NCBI GenBank assembly: GCA_021817415.1
Contig: JAKAUZ010000003.1
Span: forward strand, 216,631-280,630
DNA from: Thermoplasmata archaeon
Lineage (GTDB): Archaea > Thermoplasmatota > Thermoplasmata > Thermoplasmatales > GCA-001856825
Reading direction: 5' to 3'
DNA: 64,000 nucleotides
Below the pieces are notes generated by a model. The model searched no databases and had not been told where the DNA came from. It worked only from the letters and a program-made list of their open reading frames with translations. Position numbers and translations under genes: made by a program. The number at the start of each line of letters is the position of its first letter. The first letter of the stretch is position 1. Positions 43,372-52,861 of the stretch are shown in pieces.

Positions 43372-45315
43372 TTAATCTCCAACCCCACCAAGGTCTTTCC
43401 TAAACTTTTCGATTGCTTCCCTTATCTCCGTAACAGATGCCTCCGATTCCAGTGTACTGACGTCACCCGATATCTGATTGAGATAAACTGCTTTGATTAT
43501 TCTGCGCATTATCTTGCCACTTCGCGTTTTAGGGAGTGATTTAACAATGTGTATTTCATCCGGTGTCATTAGTGACCCGAAGTTATCTCGTACACCTTTT
43601 TTCAAAGCTTCAGCAGGTGAATCAACATTTGCATCACTTTTCAAAACTACGAAAGCTACGATACTTTCACCTTTAACTTGATGAGGTTTACCGAAAACTC
43701 CCGCTTCTGCTACTATGCCTGTGGACAGCAACGCGTCTTCAATCTCTATAGTTCCTATCCTATGCCCTGAAACTTTCAGGACTTCGTCTGAGCGTCCAAG
43801 AAGCCAGTAGAAACCATCTTTATCGCGAATTGCATAGTCCCCAGTAAAATAGAACCCCTTTATCTTTTCAAAGTATGATGTTCTATATTTTTCATCCTGG
43901 TTGTTAAGTCCTAACATTAGTCCCGGCCAGGGCTTTCTTATGGTCAAATATCCCTTTTGTCCGCTATCAACCTTGTTTCCTGAATCATCCGTAATCACTG
44001 GATCAATTCCTGGTAGTGGGAAAGTGGCGGAGCCCGGCTTTAGTGGTCCATATCCTATTCCAATGGAAGGAGATATTATGATACCACCCGTTTCCGTCTG
44101 CCAGTATGTATCTACTATTGGACACTTGGAATTGCCGATGACTTTGTAATACCATTCCCAAGTCTTGGGATTTATTGGTTCCCCAACTGTGCCAAGCGTT
44201 TTCAACGATGAAAGGTCGTGGTTCCTTGGATATGCATCTCCATACTTCATTAGGGCTCTTATGGCTGTTGGAGAGGTGTAAAGAATATTCACTCCGTAAT
44301 ATGATACTAATCTCCACATCTGGTCTGGAAATGGATAATCTAAACTCCCCTCGTACAAAATGGAGGTAAGACCCAGAATGAGGGGAGCAAATACAATGTA
44401 ACTGTGCCCAGTTATCCAGCCTATATCAGCTGCGCACCACCACCTATCATTCTCTTGAGGGTCAAATGTCCATTTAAGGGTGTTGGCAACCCATACTCCA
44501 TAGCCTCCGTTTCCATGAATAACCCCTTTGGGCTTGCCTGTTGTCCCGGAAGTATAGAGTATGAATAATGGATCATTGGAATCCATCCTTTCTGGTTCAA
44601 CGTAACTCTTTTCCCCAACTATATGATGGTACCAATAGTCCCTTCCTTCCACCATGTTTATTTCATTTCCCACGTGATTTACGACTATAACTGACTCTAC
44701 TGACTTAGTCATTTCTAATGCACTGTCAACTGTTTTCTTTAAAGGTATGACTTTTCCCCTTCTGAATCCGCCGTCAGCAGTGATTACAATTTTTGCACCA
44801 GAATCATTTATGCGATCAGCCAGTGCTTCTGCTCCAAATCCTGAAAAAACAAGCGTGAAAACCGCTCCTATCCTTGCAGCGGAGAGCATTGCAACAATTT
44901 CTTCAATTATCATAGGCATGTAAATTGCTATTCTGTCGCCTTTCCCTATCCCTAGGTCTTTAAGGGCCTGTGAAAAGGCATTGACTCTTTTGAACAGCCC
45001 TTGGTAAGTTACAATTTTCTCTACTCCCTTCTCATTAACATATATGTAAGCCGCCTTGTTCCTCCTATTTTCCTGAATATGCCTGTCTACTGCATTGTAT
45101 GACAGATTCAGCTTCCCATTAACATACCATCTAAAATAAGGTGACTTTGAATCGTCCAGAACCTTATCCCATCTCTTATACCAGTCAAGTATCTGTGCTA
45201 TGTCTCCATAAAATTTTTCGGGATTTTCAATAGCTTCGTTATAAAGACTGATGTATTTTCCCAGCCCAGGGTTCATGACCGAATCAAATGGGAGCGAGTT
45301 TGGCTCATTAACCAT
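43372..45315 (-). CDS. acs: Acetyl-CoA synthetase, AMP-forming
   Basis: 647 residues, full length. Visible: YTSGTTGKPKGVIHGNGGY, WWCAADIGWITGHSYI, DTYWQTETGG, the hinge YFTGDYAIRDKDGFYWLLGRSDEVLKVSGHRIG and C-terminal KTRSGKIMRR with the catalytic, acetylatable Lys. The W-Q-T-E-T-G acetate pocket supports acetate or propionate over long chains. Single-gene unit in its own orientation, divergent from the lipid genes. Confidence 0.95.
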   Translation of the reverse strand: MVNEPNSLPFDSVMNPGLGKYISLYNEAIENPEKFYGDIAQILDWYKRWDKVLDDSKSPYFRWYVNGKLNLSYNAVDRHIQENRRNKAAYIYVNEKGVEKIVTYQGLFKRVNAFSQALKDLGIGKGDRIAIYMPMIIEEIVAMLSAARIGAVFTLVFSGFGAEALADRINDSGAKIVITADGGFRRGKVIPLKKTVDSALEMTKSVESVIVVNHVGNEINMVEGRDYWYHHIVGEKSYVEPERMDSNDPLFILYTSGTTGKPKGVIHGNGGYGVWVANTLKWTFDPQENDRWWCAADIGWITGHSYIVFAPLILGLTSILYEGSLDYPFPDQMWRLVSYYGVNILYTSPTAIRALMKYGDAYPRNHDLSSLKTLGTVGEPINPKTWEWYYKVIGNSKCPIVDTYWQTETGGIIISPSIGIGYGPLKPGSATFPLPGIDPVITDDSGNKVDSGQKGYLTIRKPWPGLMLGLNNQDEKYRTSYFEKIKGFYFTGDYAIRDKDGFYWLLGRSDEVLKVSGHRIGTIEIEDALLSTGIVAEAGVFGKPHQVKGESIVAFVVLKSDANVDSPAEALKKGVRDNFGSLMTPDEIHIVKSLPKTRSGKIMRRIIKAVYLNQISGDVSTLESEASVTEIREAIEKFRKDLGGVGD

Positions 45316-45362
45316 GCAAATTTAACCTAAAGAGTTATATTATTGTTACGATAGTGCAACAG

Positions 45363-45370
45363 ATTTATCT
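45363..45370 (+). promoter_or_regulatory. Possible TATA box of the DGGGP synthase gene
   Basis: The tttatcta element is about 29 bp before ATG 45396; a second AT-rich element (ttatatta, 45336-45343) could instead start transcription 30 nt earlier. Confidence 0.35.
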
Positions 45371-45395
45371 AATTGGGAGCACTTCGGTCTTAGGC

Positions 45396-46214
45396 ATGAA
45401 TCGGTATTTAAGCCTGATGAGACCCATAAATGCCATTATGGCCTCCTTGGGCACTCTTATTGGAGGGATAGTTGGGTTAAGAAGTATCCACGCACTGGAG
45501 TATCCAAAACTTTACCTATCAATGGTTGCAGTCTTCTTTGTCCTCATGGCTGGCAACATAATCAACGACTACTTTGATCTAGAGACGGATAAAATAAATC
45601 ATCCGAACAGGCCATTGCCTTCTGGAAAGATTTCTAAAAATAGCGCCGGTTTCATGGCTATCGCATTCTTCATGATCGGGATAATAATTTCATTCTTCCT
45701 TGCCAACATACTACAGATTCTAATTGTTTTAATTGCAATAGGAATGCTCGTGCTCTACGAGTGGAGAGCTAAGGCGATTGGGTTGATTGGCAACGTGATT
45801 ATTTCTTTCCTGGTTGGACTCGTATTCATTTTTGGCTCCCTGACCCTGCGTTTTTCAAACGTGGTAATTCTCTTGGCCTTGATGGCAATGATGGCAAATC
45901 TCTCCAGGGAGATAGTCAAGGACGTCGAGGATGTTGGAGGGGACGTAAACCGGGTCACTTTACCGAAAAGGATCGGAAAAAATTTGAGTCTTGTCGCATC
46001 GTCAATTTTCATCATCGGTGCGGTATCCATTTCCCCGATTCCCTATCTATTCTACGGGTGGGAGGGCTCTTACCTGGCCATTGTAGCCATTTCAGACGTG
46101 GTTTTTGGCTTGGCGGCCGTGTATTCATTCATCAACCCTACAAAAGGTCAAAATTACATTAAATATGCAATGATAATAGGATTAATGGCATTTCTGGTGG
46201 GTGGAATATTATGA
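45396..46214 (+). CDS. Digeranylgeranylglyceryl phosphate synthase (UbiA family)
   Basis: 272 residues from ATG 45396 (frame opens at 45354); about eight spans. It has both Asp-rich prenyl-diphosphate motifs: NDYFDLETDKINHPNRPLPSG and DVEDVGGDVNRVTLP (D-x-x-D), plus the early MRPINAIMAS. It adds the second geranylgeranyl chain to GGGP. It overlaps the GGGP synthase gene by 4 nt, so consecutive pathway steps share one transcript. Confidence 0.92.
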   Translation: MNRYLSLMRPINAIMASLGTLIGGIVGLRSIHALEYPKLYLSMVAVFFVLMAGNIINDYFDLETDKINHPNRPLPSGKISKNSAGFMAIAFFMIGIIISFFLANILQILIVLIAIGMLVLYEWRAKAIGLIGNVIISFLVGLVFIFGSLTLRFSNVVILLALMAMMANLSREIVKDVEDVGGDVNRVTLPKRIGKNLSLVASSIFIIGAVSISPIPYLFYGWEGSYLAIVAISDVVFGLAAVYSFINPTKGQNYIKYAMIIGLMAFLVGGIL

Positions 46215-46927
46215 TCTTGGAGAACATGAAGTATGGAAGAGTCAGGCATCTGACCCTCCTGGACCCGGAAAAAACGACAGTTGGAAATATTGAAGATCTG
46301 CTGAAAAAGGTAGAGAAAGCCGGCACAGATGGAATACTGGTAGGGGGATCCACCGGGACAAATTTCGTGAATGTGGATGAACTGGTGAAATCAATAAAGA
46401 GGAATATCAAAAAACCAGCAATTCTCTTCCCCTCCAGCCCTGAAGGATTCTCCCCAAACGCAGACGCAATATTCTACCTGAGTCTTCTGAATTCTCAATC
46501 CCTTGATTATGTGATAGGATATCAAGTCCAGTCCTCCATTCTTTTAAAGAAATCAAAAATGGAGGTAATTTCAGTAGCTTATATTGTCTTTGAACCCGGT
46601 ATGACTGTAGGAAAAGTCGGGAAAGCAGACCTGATATCAAGGTCAGACTGGGAGAAGGCACTTTCCTATGCCACTGCCGCCGAGTTGATGGGTTTCCATG
46701 CTGTATACCTGGAAGCCGGGTCCGGGGCGACCAGGAACATCGACCCCATGGTCGTAAAAAAAGTGGCAGAGGATCTGACAATACCTGTCATTGTGGGTGG
46801 AGGAATCAGGGAGCCGGAAGTCGCAAAGAGCATGATCGAAGCAGGGGCCACAACTGTAGTTACAGGTACGATCGCGGAAAAGGATCCAAGGAAATTGGAA
46901 GAAATTGTCAGATCAATAAAAAATTAA
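46211..46927 (+). CDS. Geranylgeranylglyceryl phosphate synthase
   Basis: 238 residues, TIM barrel of the PcrB/GGGPS family: HLTLLDPEKT, DGILVGGSTG, LFPSSPEGFSPNADA, YLEAGSGATRNID, VIVGGGIREPEVAKSMIEAGATTVVTGT (phosphate-binding G-G-G-I-R). It makes the first ether bond between sn-glycerol-1-phosphate and GGPP. It ends 4 nt inside the convergent TPR gene. Confidence 0.95.
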   Translation: MILENMKYGRVRHLTLLDPEKTTVGNIEDLLKKVEKAGTDGILVGGSTGTNFVNVDELVKSIKRNIKKPAILFPSSPEGFSPNADAIFYLSLLNSQSLDYVIGYQVQSSILLKKSKMEVISVAYIVFEPGMTVGKVGKADLISRSDWEKALSYATAAELMGFHAVYLEAGSGATRNIDPMVVKKVAEDLTIPVIVGGGIREPEVAKSMIEAGATTVVTGTIAEKDPRKLEEIVRSIKN

Positions 46928-47529
46928 TATTCAGACTCAATTTTCTGGAGGTTCAATCTTGCCTTTGAATTATTTGGGTCCAGCGAGAGTGCTTTCTCAA
47001 AATCTGCGACTGCAGTCGCCTTATCCCCCTTCATTTGGTAAGCCAAACCCCTGTTGACAAAATAGTCCGAGTCGTGGGGGCTCAGGTTGATTGCTTTATC
47101 GTAGTTCTTGATGGCCTCATCATATTTCTTCATATAGAAAAGCGAATTCCCAAGGTTCACAAAAGCCTCCAGGTAAAGATCATCTTTCTCTATTGTTTTG
47201 GAAAGGAAGTCAACTGCCTTTTCATATTCCTTTAGCTCAAGATAAATGCTTCCAAGATTGAAGTATGTGTCCTGATCATCGTGTCCTTCCTGCACGAGTC
47301 TTTCAAAAATATCTATTGCTTCCCTGTACCTGCCGCTGTGAAAATATGTGACACCGAGGTTGAATCTTGTTTCGAAGTCATCCGGGTCAGATTCCAGTGC
47401 CTTCTGGAAATTCTCTATTGCTTCCTTGTATTTCTTCAGTGAAAGATACCTAGACCCCCTGTCAAAGTAAGTTTCAGCTTTTAAGGCCTTTGCCGTCTCA
47501 TCATCTTGCTTGTTTATTTTAAAGTCCAT
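46924..47529 (-). CDS. TPR-repeat protein
   Basis: 201 residues made of about five 34-residue tetratricopeptide repeats: KKYKEAIENFQKALESDPDD, GRYREAIDIFERL, KEYEKAVDFLSK, KKYDEAIKNYDKAINLSPHD, then a last one. Soluble, no other domain. A protein-protein scaffold with unknown partner. Confidence 0.9.
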   Translation of the reverse strand: MDFKINKQDDETAKALKAETYFDRGSRYLSLKKYKEAIENFQKALESDPDDFETRFNLGVTYFHSGRYREAIDIFERLVQEGHDDQDTYFNLGSIYLELKEYEKAVDFLSKTIEKDDLYLEAFVNLGNSLFYMKKYDEAIKNYDKAINLSPHDSDYFVNRGLAYQMKGDKATAVADFEKALSLDPNNSKARLNLQKIESEY

Positions 47530-47577
47530 TGAAGGGTCTATTTAAAAAAGATAATAAAATGTTTGTGAGTATTTCAA

Positions 47578-48909
47578 TCACATTTCCCTAAGTGTCTCAA
47601 TGACCTTCTCTTCCAGTGCATTGACGTCCGCCTCACTTGCTATCAGTGGGGGCCTCAATCTTATTGTTTTCTCTGCGGCCTTGAGAGTGAAAATTCCTTT
47701 TGAGTACATCTTATTGTAGAACTCGTCCCTTGCCTTCTCGCTCTTGAGGTCAAATGCATCCATCAATCCCCTCCCGCGTGGATTCTGGAAAAGAGCAGGG
47801 TACTTTTCATGGATGGAATTCAACCTATCTACCATGATCTTTCCGACTTTTTCAGCATTCTGAACAAGCTTGTGTTTTTCCATTATCTCAATGTATTTGG
47901 TAGCCCTGACCATGTCTGCGAGGTTTCCCCCCCAGGTGGAATTGATCCTGCTTGAAACATGAAATACGTTATCCTCCACTTCATCAATCTTTTCTCCGAC
48001 CATTATCCCGCATACCTGCGATTTCTTTCCAAATGCAATCATGTCAGGTTCAATGTCAAAGTGCTGGTGTGCCCACCATTTCCCTGTTATTCCCATTCCA
48101 GATTGAACTTCATCCACGATGAACAGAGAATCATTTTCGTGCACCAGCTCAATCGCCCTCTTGAAGAATTCTTTCCTGAAGTGGTTATCTCCCCCTTCCC
48201 CTTGAATTGGCTCCATTATGAATGCTGCGATGTCATCCTTGTACAGTTTGAAGTAACCTTCCATCTGTGATATTGCCAGGTCTTCCAATTTTTCAACTTC
48301 TTTGATGACCTTATCGTCTACGGGGAACGATAGCTTAGGATTTATGACCCTTGGCCATTCAAATTTAGGGAAATACTGGGTCTTCCTTGGGTCAAAAGTG
48401 TTTGTCAGAGAAAGTGTATACCCGCTCCTTCCGTGGAATGCCTCCTTCAGGTGCATAATTCTGGTTCCCTTCTCCCCATTTACTCCTTTCTTGATATTCT
48501 TCTTCACTTTCCAGTCGAATGCTGCCTTGAGTGCGTTCTCGACTGCAAGCGTTCCTCCGTCTATGAAGAAGAAGTATTTCATATATCGTGGCGTTACGCT
48601 CTTTGAGAAAGTCTCGACGAAATCAGCCATCTGAGTTGTGTATATATCAGAATTCGTGACCTTGTTCAGTGCAGCGAGTTGTAGATTCTCAAGGAATGTA
48701 GGTTCCAGCATGTCCGGATGGTTCATCCCAACTGGGTTGGATGCAAAGAAGCCAAAGAAATCCAGGAATTTCCTGTTATTCCTGGAATCATATAACATCA
48801 TTCCTCTGCTTCTTTCTAGATCAAGAACTAGGTCATACCCGTCTGCAAGCATTCTGGAACCGATTATTTCATGTACATTTTTCGGGGTGACAATTTCTTC
48901 ATTCATCAT
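47578..48909 (-). CDS. lat: L-lysine 6-aminotransferase
   Basis: 443 residues from ATG 48909 (frame opens at 48966), class III PLP fold. It follows the LAT family along the chain: DFFGFFASNPVGMNHPDM, FFFIDGGTLAVENALKAAFDWK, EAFHGRSGYTLSLTNT, EPIQGEGGDNHFR, VDEVQSGMGITGKWWA and PLP Lys in IAFGKKSQVCG. It moves the epsilon-amino group of lysine to 2-oxoglutarate, giving aminoadipate semialdehyde. A TATA box lies 26 bp upstream. Confidence 0.9.
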   Translation of the reverse strand: MMNEEIVTPKNVHEIIGSRMLADGYDLVLDLERSRGMMLYDSRNNRKFLDFFGFFASNPVGMNHPDMLEPTFLENLQLAALNKVTNSDIYTTQMADFVETFSKSVTPRYMKYFFFIDGGTLAVENALKAAFDWKVKKNIKKGVNGEKGTRIMHLKEAFHGRSGYTLSLTNTFDPRKTQYFPKFEWPRVINPKLSFPVDDKVIKEVEKLEDLAISQMEGYFKLYKDDIAAFIMEPIQGEGGDNHFRKEFFKRAIELVHENDSLFIVDEVQSGMGITGKWWAHQHFDIEPDMIAFGKKSQVCGIMVGEKIDEVEDNVFHVSSRINSTWGGNLADMVRATKYIEIMEKHKLVQNAEKVGKIMVDRLNSIHEKYPALFQNPRGRGLMDAFDLKSEKARDEFYNKMYSKGIFTLKAAEKTIRLRPPLIASEADVNALEEKVIETLREM

Positions 48910-48926
48910 ACATCTAAATTGTATTT

Positions 48927-48940
48927 GAAAATATATATTT
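48927..48940 (-). promoter_or_regulatory. TATA box of lat
   Basis: Reads AAATATATATTTTC on the minus strand, centred 26 bp before ATG 48909; this decides between the longer frame and this start. Confidence 0.6.
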
Positions 48941-48985
48941 TTGGTACTGGTAAAATTATTTAACATAATAAATAAAACAAAATGA

Positions 48986-49630
48986 TTATATTATCATTTC
49001 ACAATGCCTTTCGTACAATTCTTCTCCAAATTCGTCCTTGAGATGGCTGAGGAATTTTGAAAGAACATTTTCCAGATCTATTTTTGTCCCAATTTCCCTT
49101 TCCAGGGATGTCATCACGCTGGCATCAAAGTCGCATGGATTTATCTTGGCGAATTTCGAAAGATCTGTGGTGACGTTAAGTGCAATTCCATGGAAAGTGG
49201 AGAACCCCTTCAGGGCAAGACCAATGGAACATATTTTTCTTCCATTTGTCCACACTCCGGTTTCCTTGAAAAGTCTCCCTTCCGACTTCAAGCCAAATTC
49301 TGCCAGCGTCTGGACAACAGCATCCTGTATCTTGAGTATCAGGTCCTTAACGTTCATTCCCCTTTCATTGAGATTAAAAATAAAATATAGAATCAGTTGC
49401 CCCTTTCCGTGATAAGTCAAGGCACCACCCCTTTCCACTCTTATGATGGGAACTGAATAATCATTCAAGTTTTCCATCCTGAAGTGTATTCCTGCCGTAT
49501 ACGTATCATCGTGTTCTGTTACTAAAATCGTATCAGGTATTCTTGCTTCATTCCTCATTTCATTCAGTTTCCGCTGCATTGCAAGACATTCATTGTATTC
49601 CGTAGGAATGCATTTCATTATTTCAATCAT
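48986..49630 (-). CDS. lipB: Lipoyl(octanoyl) transferase
   Basis: 214 residues. RVERGGALTYHGKGQLILY and GVWTNGRKICSIGLALKGFSTFHGIALNV carry the substrate-binding block and catalytic Lys; the active Cys is in INPCDF (usual form PCG). It transfers octanoyl groups from ACP, or another acyl carrier, to lipoyl domains. No lipA or lipoylated dehydrogenase is in the window. Independent gene. Confidence 0.92.
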   Translation of the reverse strand: MIEIMKCIPTEYNECLAMQRKLNEMRNEARIPDTILVTEHDDTYTAGIHFRMENLNDYSVPIIRVERGGALTYHGKGQLILYFIFNLNERGMNVKDLILKIQDAVVQTLAEFGLKSEGRLFKETGVWTNGRKICSIGLALKGFSTFHGIALNVTTDLSKFAKINPCDFDASVMTSLEREIGTKIDLENVLSKFLSHLKDEFGEELYERHCEMII

Positions 49631-49867
49631 TCATGGTACATAGCGCTTTAAGATATTATTTTTCATCCGATGAGCAAAGGAATTCATGCCAGATTCCTTT
49701 GAATGCCTTTGAAGCGATGAACCAACTGGAGCAGGCGGGAAAGGCATTTTACAGACTCCGAAGATGGACTTTAAATCTTTATCACAGAGTATCTTCCTTG
49801 TGTGCAATTCTCAACTGAAATGCATGGCAATTCCAATAGTTCTTTTCCAATGCCGTGGCCAAGAAAG

Positions 49868-51106
49868 TCATCCGCCAAATTTGACATTCCTGAATCCCTT
49901 CATTGAAAGAACAATACCGCCTACTAGAGCCATTCCTGCTGCCGAAATAATGAAAGTCATGTTTATTCCATAAGTCGCGATAAGGATTCCACCAGCGGCA
50001 ATTCCCGCAGGTACAGCTGCCATCGAACCCACCGAATCAACGCTCATCACACGTGCGAGAAATTCGTTTGGTACAAGTGCCTGAATGGTTGACAGGAAAG
50101 TAGTGTTTATAAGGCCAATAGCTAGCCCCAAAATAATTGAGCCAATTATGGCAAGGAACTCGTTCTGTGATATGACAAGTACATAAATTCCCGCAGCGTT
50201 GGCAAAGATGCATAAACCCATTAACCAACCCGCAAATTTTCTTGCATGGATACGTTCGACTGTTATTGATCCCAGTACAATACCCAAGGTAATTCCAGCG
50301 ACCAAGTACCCATATGATGTTGCATTGGACGGGAAATGCATTGCCGCATAAACGACGAGGAATGTTTCAACCAAGGCAGCGAAGAAGTTGACTGGCAAGA
50401 AACCTAACGTGATCTCCAGAATTGGCTTATTCTCTTTCATATAACGGAACCCTACTCCGATATCATGCATCACCCCCTCCTTCAAATGATTTCCAGATTT
50501 CACTATTTTACCGAATTCTCCTGAAATCTGGACCAGAAAAAGCGCAGAGAGAGCATAAGTCATTGCGTTTATTCCAAGCCCTAAAGAAGCCCCTGCCGTA
50601 GTCACGATAATGCCACCAGCAGCGGAACCAATTGAGATCATTCCTGCCTGCATGCTCTGAAGAAGCCCATTTGCATGTTCTAGACCTTCCTGCTTAATAA
50701 TCCTTGGAATAATGGCCTGACTTGCTGGAAGAAACAATGAACTGAAGGAGTTTACAATGAGCATCGTTACCAGGATCAGCACTAATGAAAATCCAAAGAA
50801 ATAAAGAGAAAGTGAAAGAATTCCAATGAACGTCATCCTGAACAGGTCTGAAAGAACCATTATTTTCCTTCTATTATATTTGTCAGCCAGAACTCCTGCA
50901 AATATGCCAAAAATTATTCCGGGGATGATTCCGGTCAAGCCGACATAAGAAATGTCAATTGAACTATGCGTGTAGTGGTAGACTATCCAGTTGACTGATA
51001 TGATGGAAATAGCAGCTCCAAATGAAGAAACTGAAGTGGAGGTGAGCAAATTGGCAAACGACCTCCTGGAGGAATCGACATGTGCCTCTTCAAAAATATC
51101 AGTCAC
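49868..51106 (-). CDS. Major facilitator superfamily exporter
   Basis: 412 residues, 12 spans. The loop 2-3 motif GVLADKYNRRKIMVLSD is the MFS motif A, and VERIHARKFAG its second-half counterpart; overall similarity is to the EntS/macrolide-efflux group (DUF894-like). Probable drug or metabolite exporter. It starts at a GTG 29 bp after a TATA box. Confidence 0.85.
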   Translation of the reverse strand: MTDIFEEAHVDSSRRSFANLLTSTSVSSFGAAISIISVNWIVYHYTHSSIDISYVGLTGIIPGIIFGIFAGVLADKYNRRKIMVLSDLFRMTFIGILSLSLYFFGFSLVLILVTMLIVNSFSSLFLPASQAIIPRIIKQEGLEHANGLLQSMQAGMISIGSAAGGIIVTTAGASLGLGINAMTYALSALFLVQISGEFGKIVKSGNHLKEGVMHDIGVGFRYMKENKPILEITLGFLPVNFFAALVETFLVVYAAMHFPSNATSYGYLVAGITLGIVLGSITVERIHARKFAGWLMGLCIFANAAGIYVLVISQNEFLAIIGSIILGLAIGLINTTFLSTIQALVPNEFLARVMSVDSVGSMAAVPAGIAAGGILIATYGINMTFIISAAGMALVGGIVLSMKGFRNVKFGG

Positions 51107-51130
51107 ATTCGGCTTTAAGGCTTCTTTTGA

Positions 51131-51140
51131 TTTATAAATA
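51131..51140 (-). promoter_or_regulatory. TATA box of the MFS gene
   Basis: Reads TATTTATAAA on the minus strand, 29 bp before GTG 51106. Confidence 0.5.
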
Positions 51141-51152
51141 ATGTTTGAGGCC

Positions 51153-51470
51153 CGGGGGAAGCTTGTAAGGTATATCCGCTACAAACTGGAAGTGACTGGT
51201 GGCGAGTTGGTACTTGTTGATTCCAGGAACGCATTACAGACGTGCTCCGAATGTGTAAGGCATACCTAGAAATCCCTGTTGCAGGGAATCCATATCTGTA
51301 GAGGCTGCGGTTTTGTTGCGGCCAGCGACTGGAACGTACTCCTCAACATATTTGAGGATGGGTTGGGGCACAGCCGAAATAATGCCAATGGGGAAGGCAG
51401 CTCTAACCTGAAATGGAAACTGTCTTCGTCGAAGCAGGAGGCCTCTTGCTGTAGGTGGGGAGGATGTCAC
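51153..51470 (+). pseudogene. IS200/IS605-type tnpB remnant (C-terminal end)
   Basis: The frame reads KLVRYIRYKLEVTGGELVLVDSRNALQTCSECVRHT, stop, then in a shifted frame GIHICRGCGFVAASDWNVLLNIFEDGLG and NNANGEGS. These are the TnpB RuvC-III/zinc-finger end: first CxxC (CSEC), second CxxC (CRGC), then the D-x-N-x-x-x-N-I helix. The zinc finger is split by a stop and frameshift, and the N-terminal two thirds are missing. Confidence 0.72.
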
Positions 51471-51576
51471 GGTAAAACACCGAATACTGATACATCCAGT
51501 TTCATCTACCTCTCTCTACTAAAATGCGCGAACTGGATATGGGGGGCATTCTGTCAATTCATTATACTATCACTTC

Positions 51577-51860
51577 ATCCAGGTAGTAAAATACAGGAAG
51601 AAGGTATTAGCCAATGATGCCATTTTTGATTTTCTCAGGACAAAGACGGGGGTAATCGCACATACTTTGACGTGGACACACTGTACGTGGAATTCGATAA
51701 GGATCACTTCCACATGCTTTTCAAAGCTTCACCACGGCTCAACATATTATAATCCGTCAACGCTGTCGAGACTATAAGATCAAGGGAAATACATCGTAAC
51801 TCAGCTGACGTGAAGAGAAAACTCTGGAAGGGAAAGTTACAAGAAATTGTGTACTTGTAA
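51577..51860 (+). pseudogene. IS200/IS605-type tnpA (Y1 transposase) remnant
   Basis: The frame pieces IQVVKYRKKVLANDAIFDFLRTKT and TYFDVDTLYVEFDKDHFHMLFKASPRLN correspond to the TnpA start (VKYR..V) and HUH-like motif (here DHFHML for DHVHLL), followed after a stop by VNAVETIRSREI. The catalytic Tyr region is not recognisable. Frameshift and stops make it inactive. Confidence 0.65.
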
Positions 51861-52067
51861 TGTTATTCTGTGTTCTTTATCTTCTCATCGTAATACGGCC
51901 TTCTCTCATACACGCATATACGGCCATTTACTGGTTTTTAAGGATCTGTTTTGATGCGGTAGTGATGATGTGTACCACCATTATAAATGAACATTTGGTT
52001 TCACGGAAAAGACTGAAAACAGTGTATTCAAAAGAAATTAATGGTTGTAAATCAACTGGAGTTCAGG

Positions 52068-52856
52068 TTATAAGTGAAGTACTATTCCGTAGTTCTGGTA
52101 TATTATGTATACCGCAACGACTATCACTATTATCGCAAATATCTGTGTCAACCTGCGCTTTGGTACTCGGCTTGCGTACCTGGCGCCTACCCATCCTCCT
52201 AAAACTCCTCCTATGATGAACAAAGCAGATATGATTATGTTGACATCGCCACTTATCGCATATCTAGCTGCTGTAACGATGCCGAACGTACCGACTGACA
52301 TAAGGGAAGTGCCTACTGCCTGAATGATGTTCAAGCCTCCACCAAAGAGAAGGCCAGGAACTATGAGGAATCCACCTCCTATCCCGAAGTATCCTGAAGC
52401 GAAACCGACAGTAACGCCCGTGAGTACTAGTATTCCAAACGATTTAGACACTTTGCGTTCCTTCTCTGAAGTATCAATGCACTTTCTCCTTAGCATATAT
52501 AATGCTATACCAATCATGAGGAAACCGAAAAAGAAGAGCAGGAACTTTCCAGGGGTGAGGAGGCCAAGTTCAGAACCTGCAAGGACGCCAGCCACCCCTG
52601 GTATTGTGAATAATGTCCCAGTTCTGTAGTTCACATTCTTCTTGAGAGTATGCGGTATGAGGTTTAGATATGCATTTATCCCTACAGCTAGTGCTGTTGT
52701 ACCTATCACAAGATGGGGATGGTCATAACCGACGAAATAGATTAGAAGAGGTATCGCAAGTATAGATCCACCGCCGCCTATAAGACCAAGGCTAAAGCCT
52801 ACGAGTATGCCCGAAATTATTGACAGTACTATTTGCAAATCTGTGATTCCAAACAT
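52068..52856 (-). CDS. TauE/SafE-family permease
   Basis: 262 residues, about eight spans, with the two family repeats: GFSLGLIGGGGSILAIPLLIYF and VGFASGYFGIGGGFLIVPGLLF. Members export sulfite, sulfoacetate or other small anions. It follows the dsrE gene by 5 nt and so belongs to the sulfur operon that starts at the YeeE/YedE gene. Confidence 0.88.
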   Translation of the reverse strand: MFGITDLQIVLSIISGILVGFSLGLIGGGGSILAIPLLIYFVGYDHPHLVIGTTALAVGINAYLNLIPHTLKKNVNYRTGTLFTIPGVAGVLAGSELGLLTPGKFLLFFFGFLMIGIALYMLRRKCIDTSEKERKVSKSFGILVLTGVTVGFASGYFGIGGGFLIVPGLLFGGGLNIIQAVGTSLMSVGTFGIVTAARYAISGDVNIIISALFIIGGVLGGWVGARYASRVPKRRLTQIFAIIVIVVAVYIIYQNYGIVLHL

Positions 52857-52861
52857 CTAAA

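Noticed and set aside
49633..49818. A 61-codon + frame upstream of lipB with a faint resemblance to the end of ribosome-hibernation factors
   Set aside because: The similarity is a few residues only (EAMNQLEQAGKAFYRLR), there is no promoter at useful spacing, and the N-terminal part does not fit the family.
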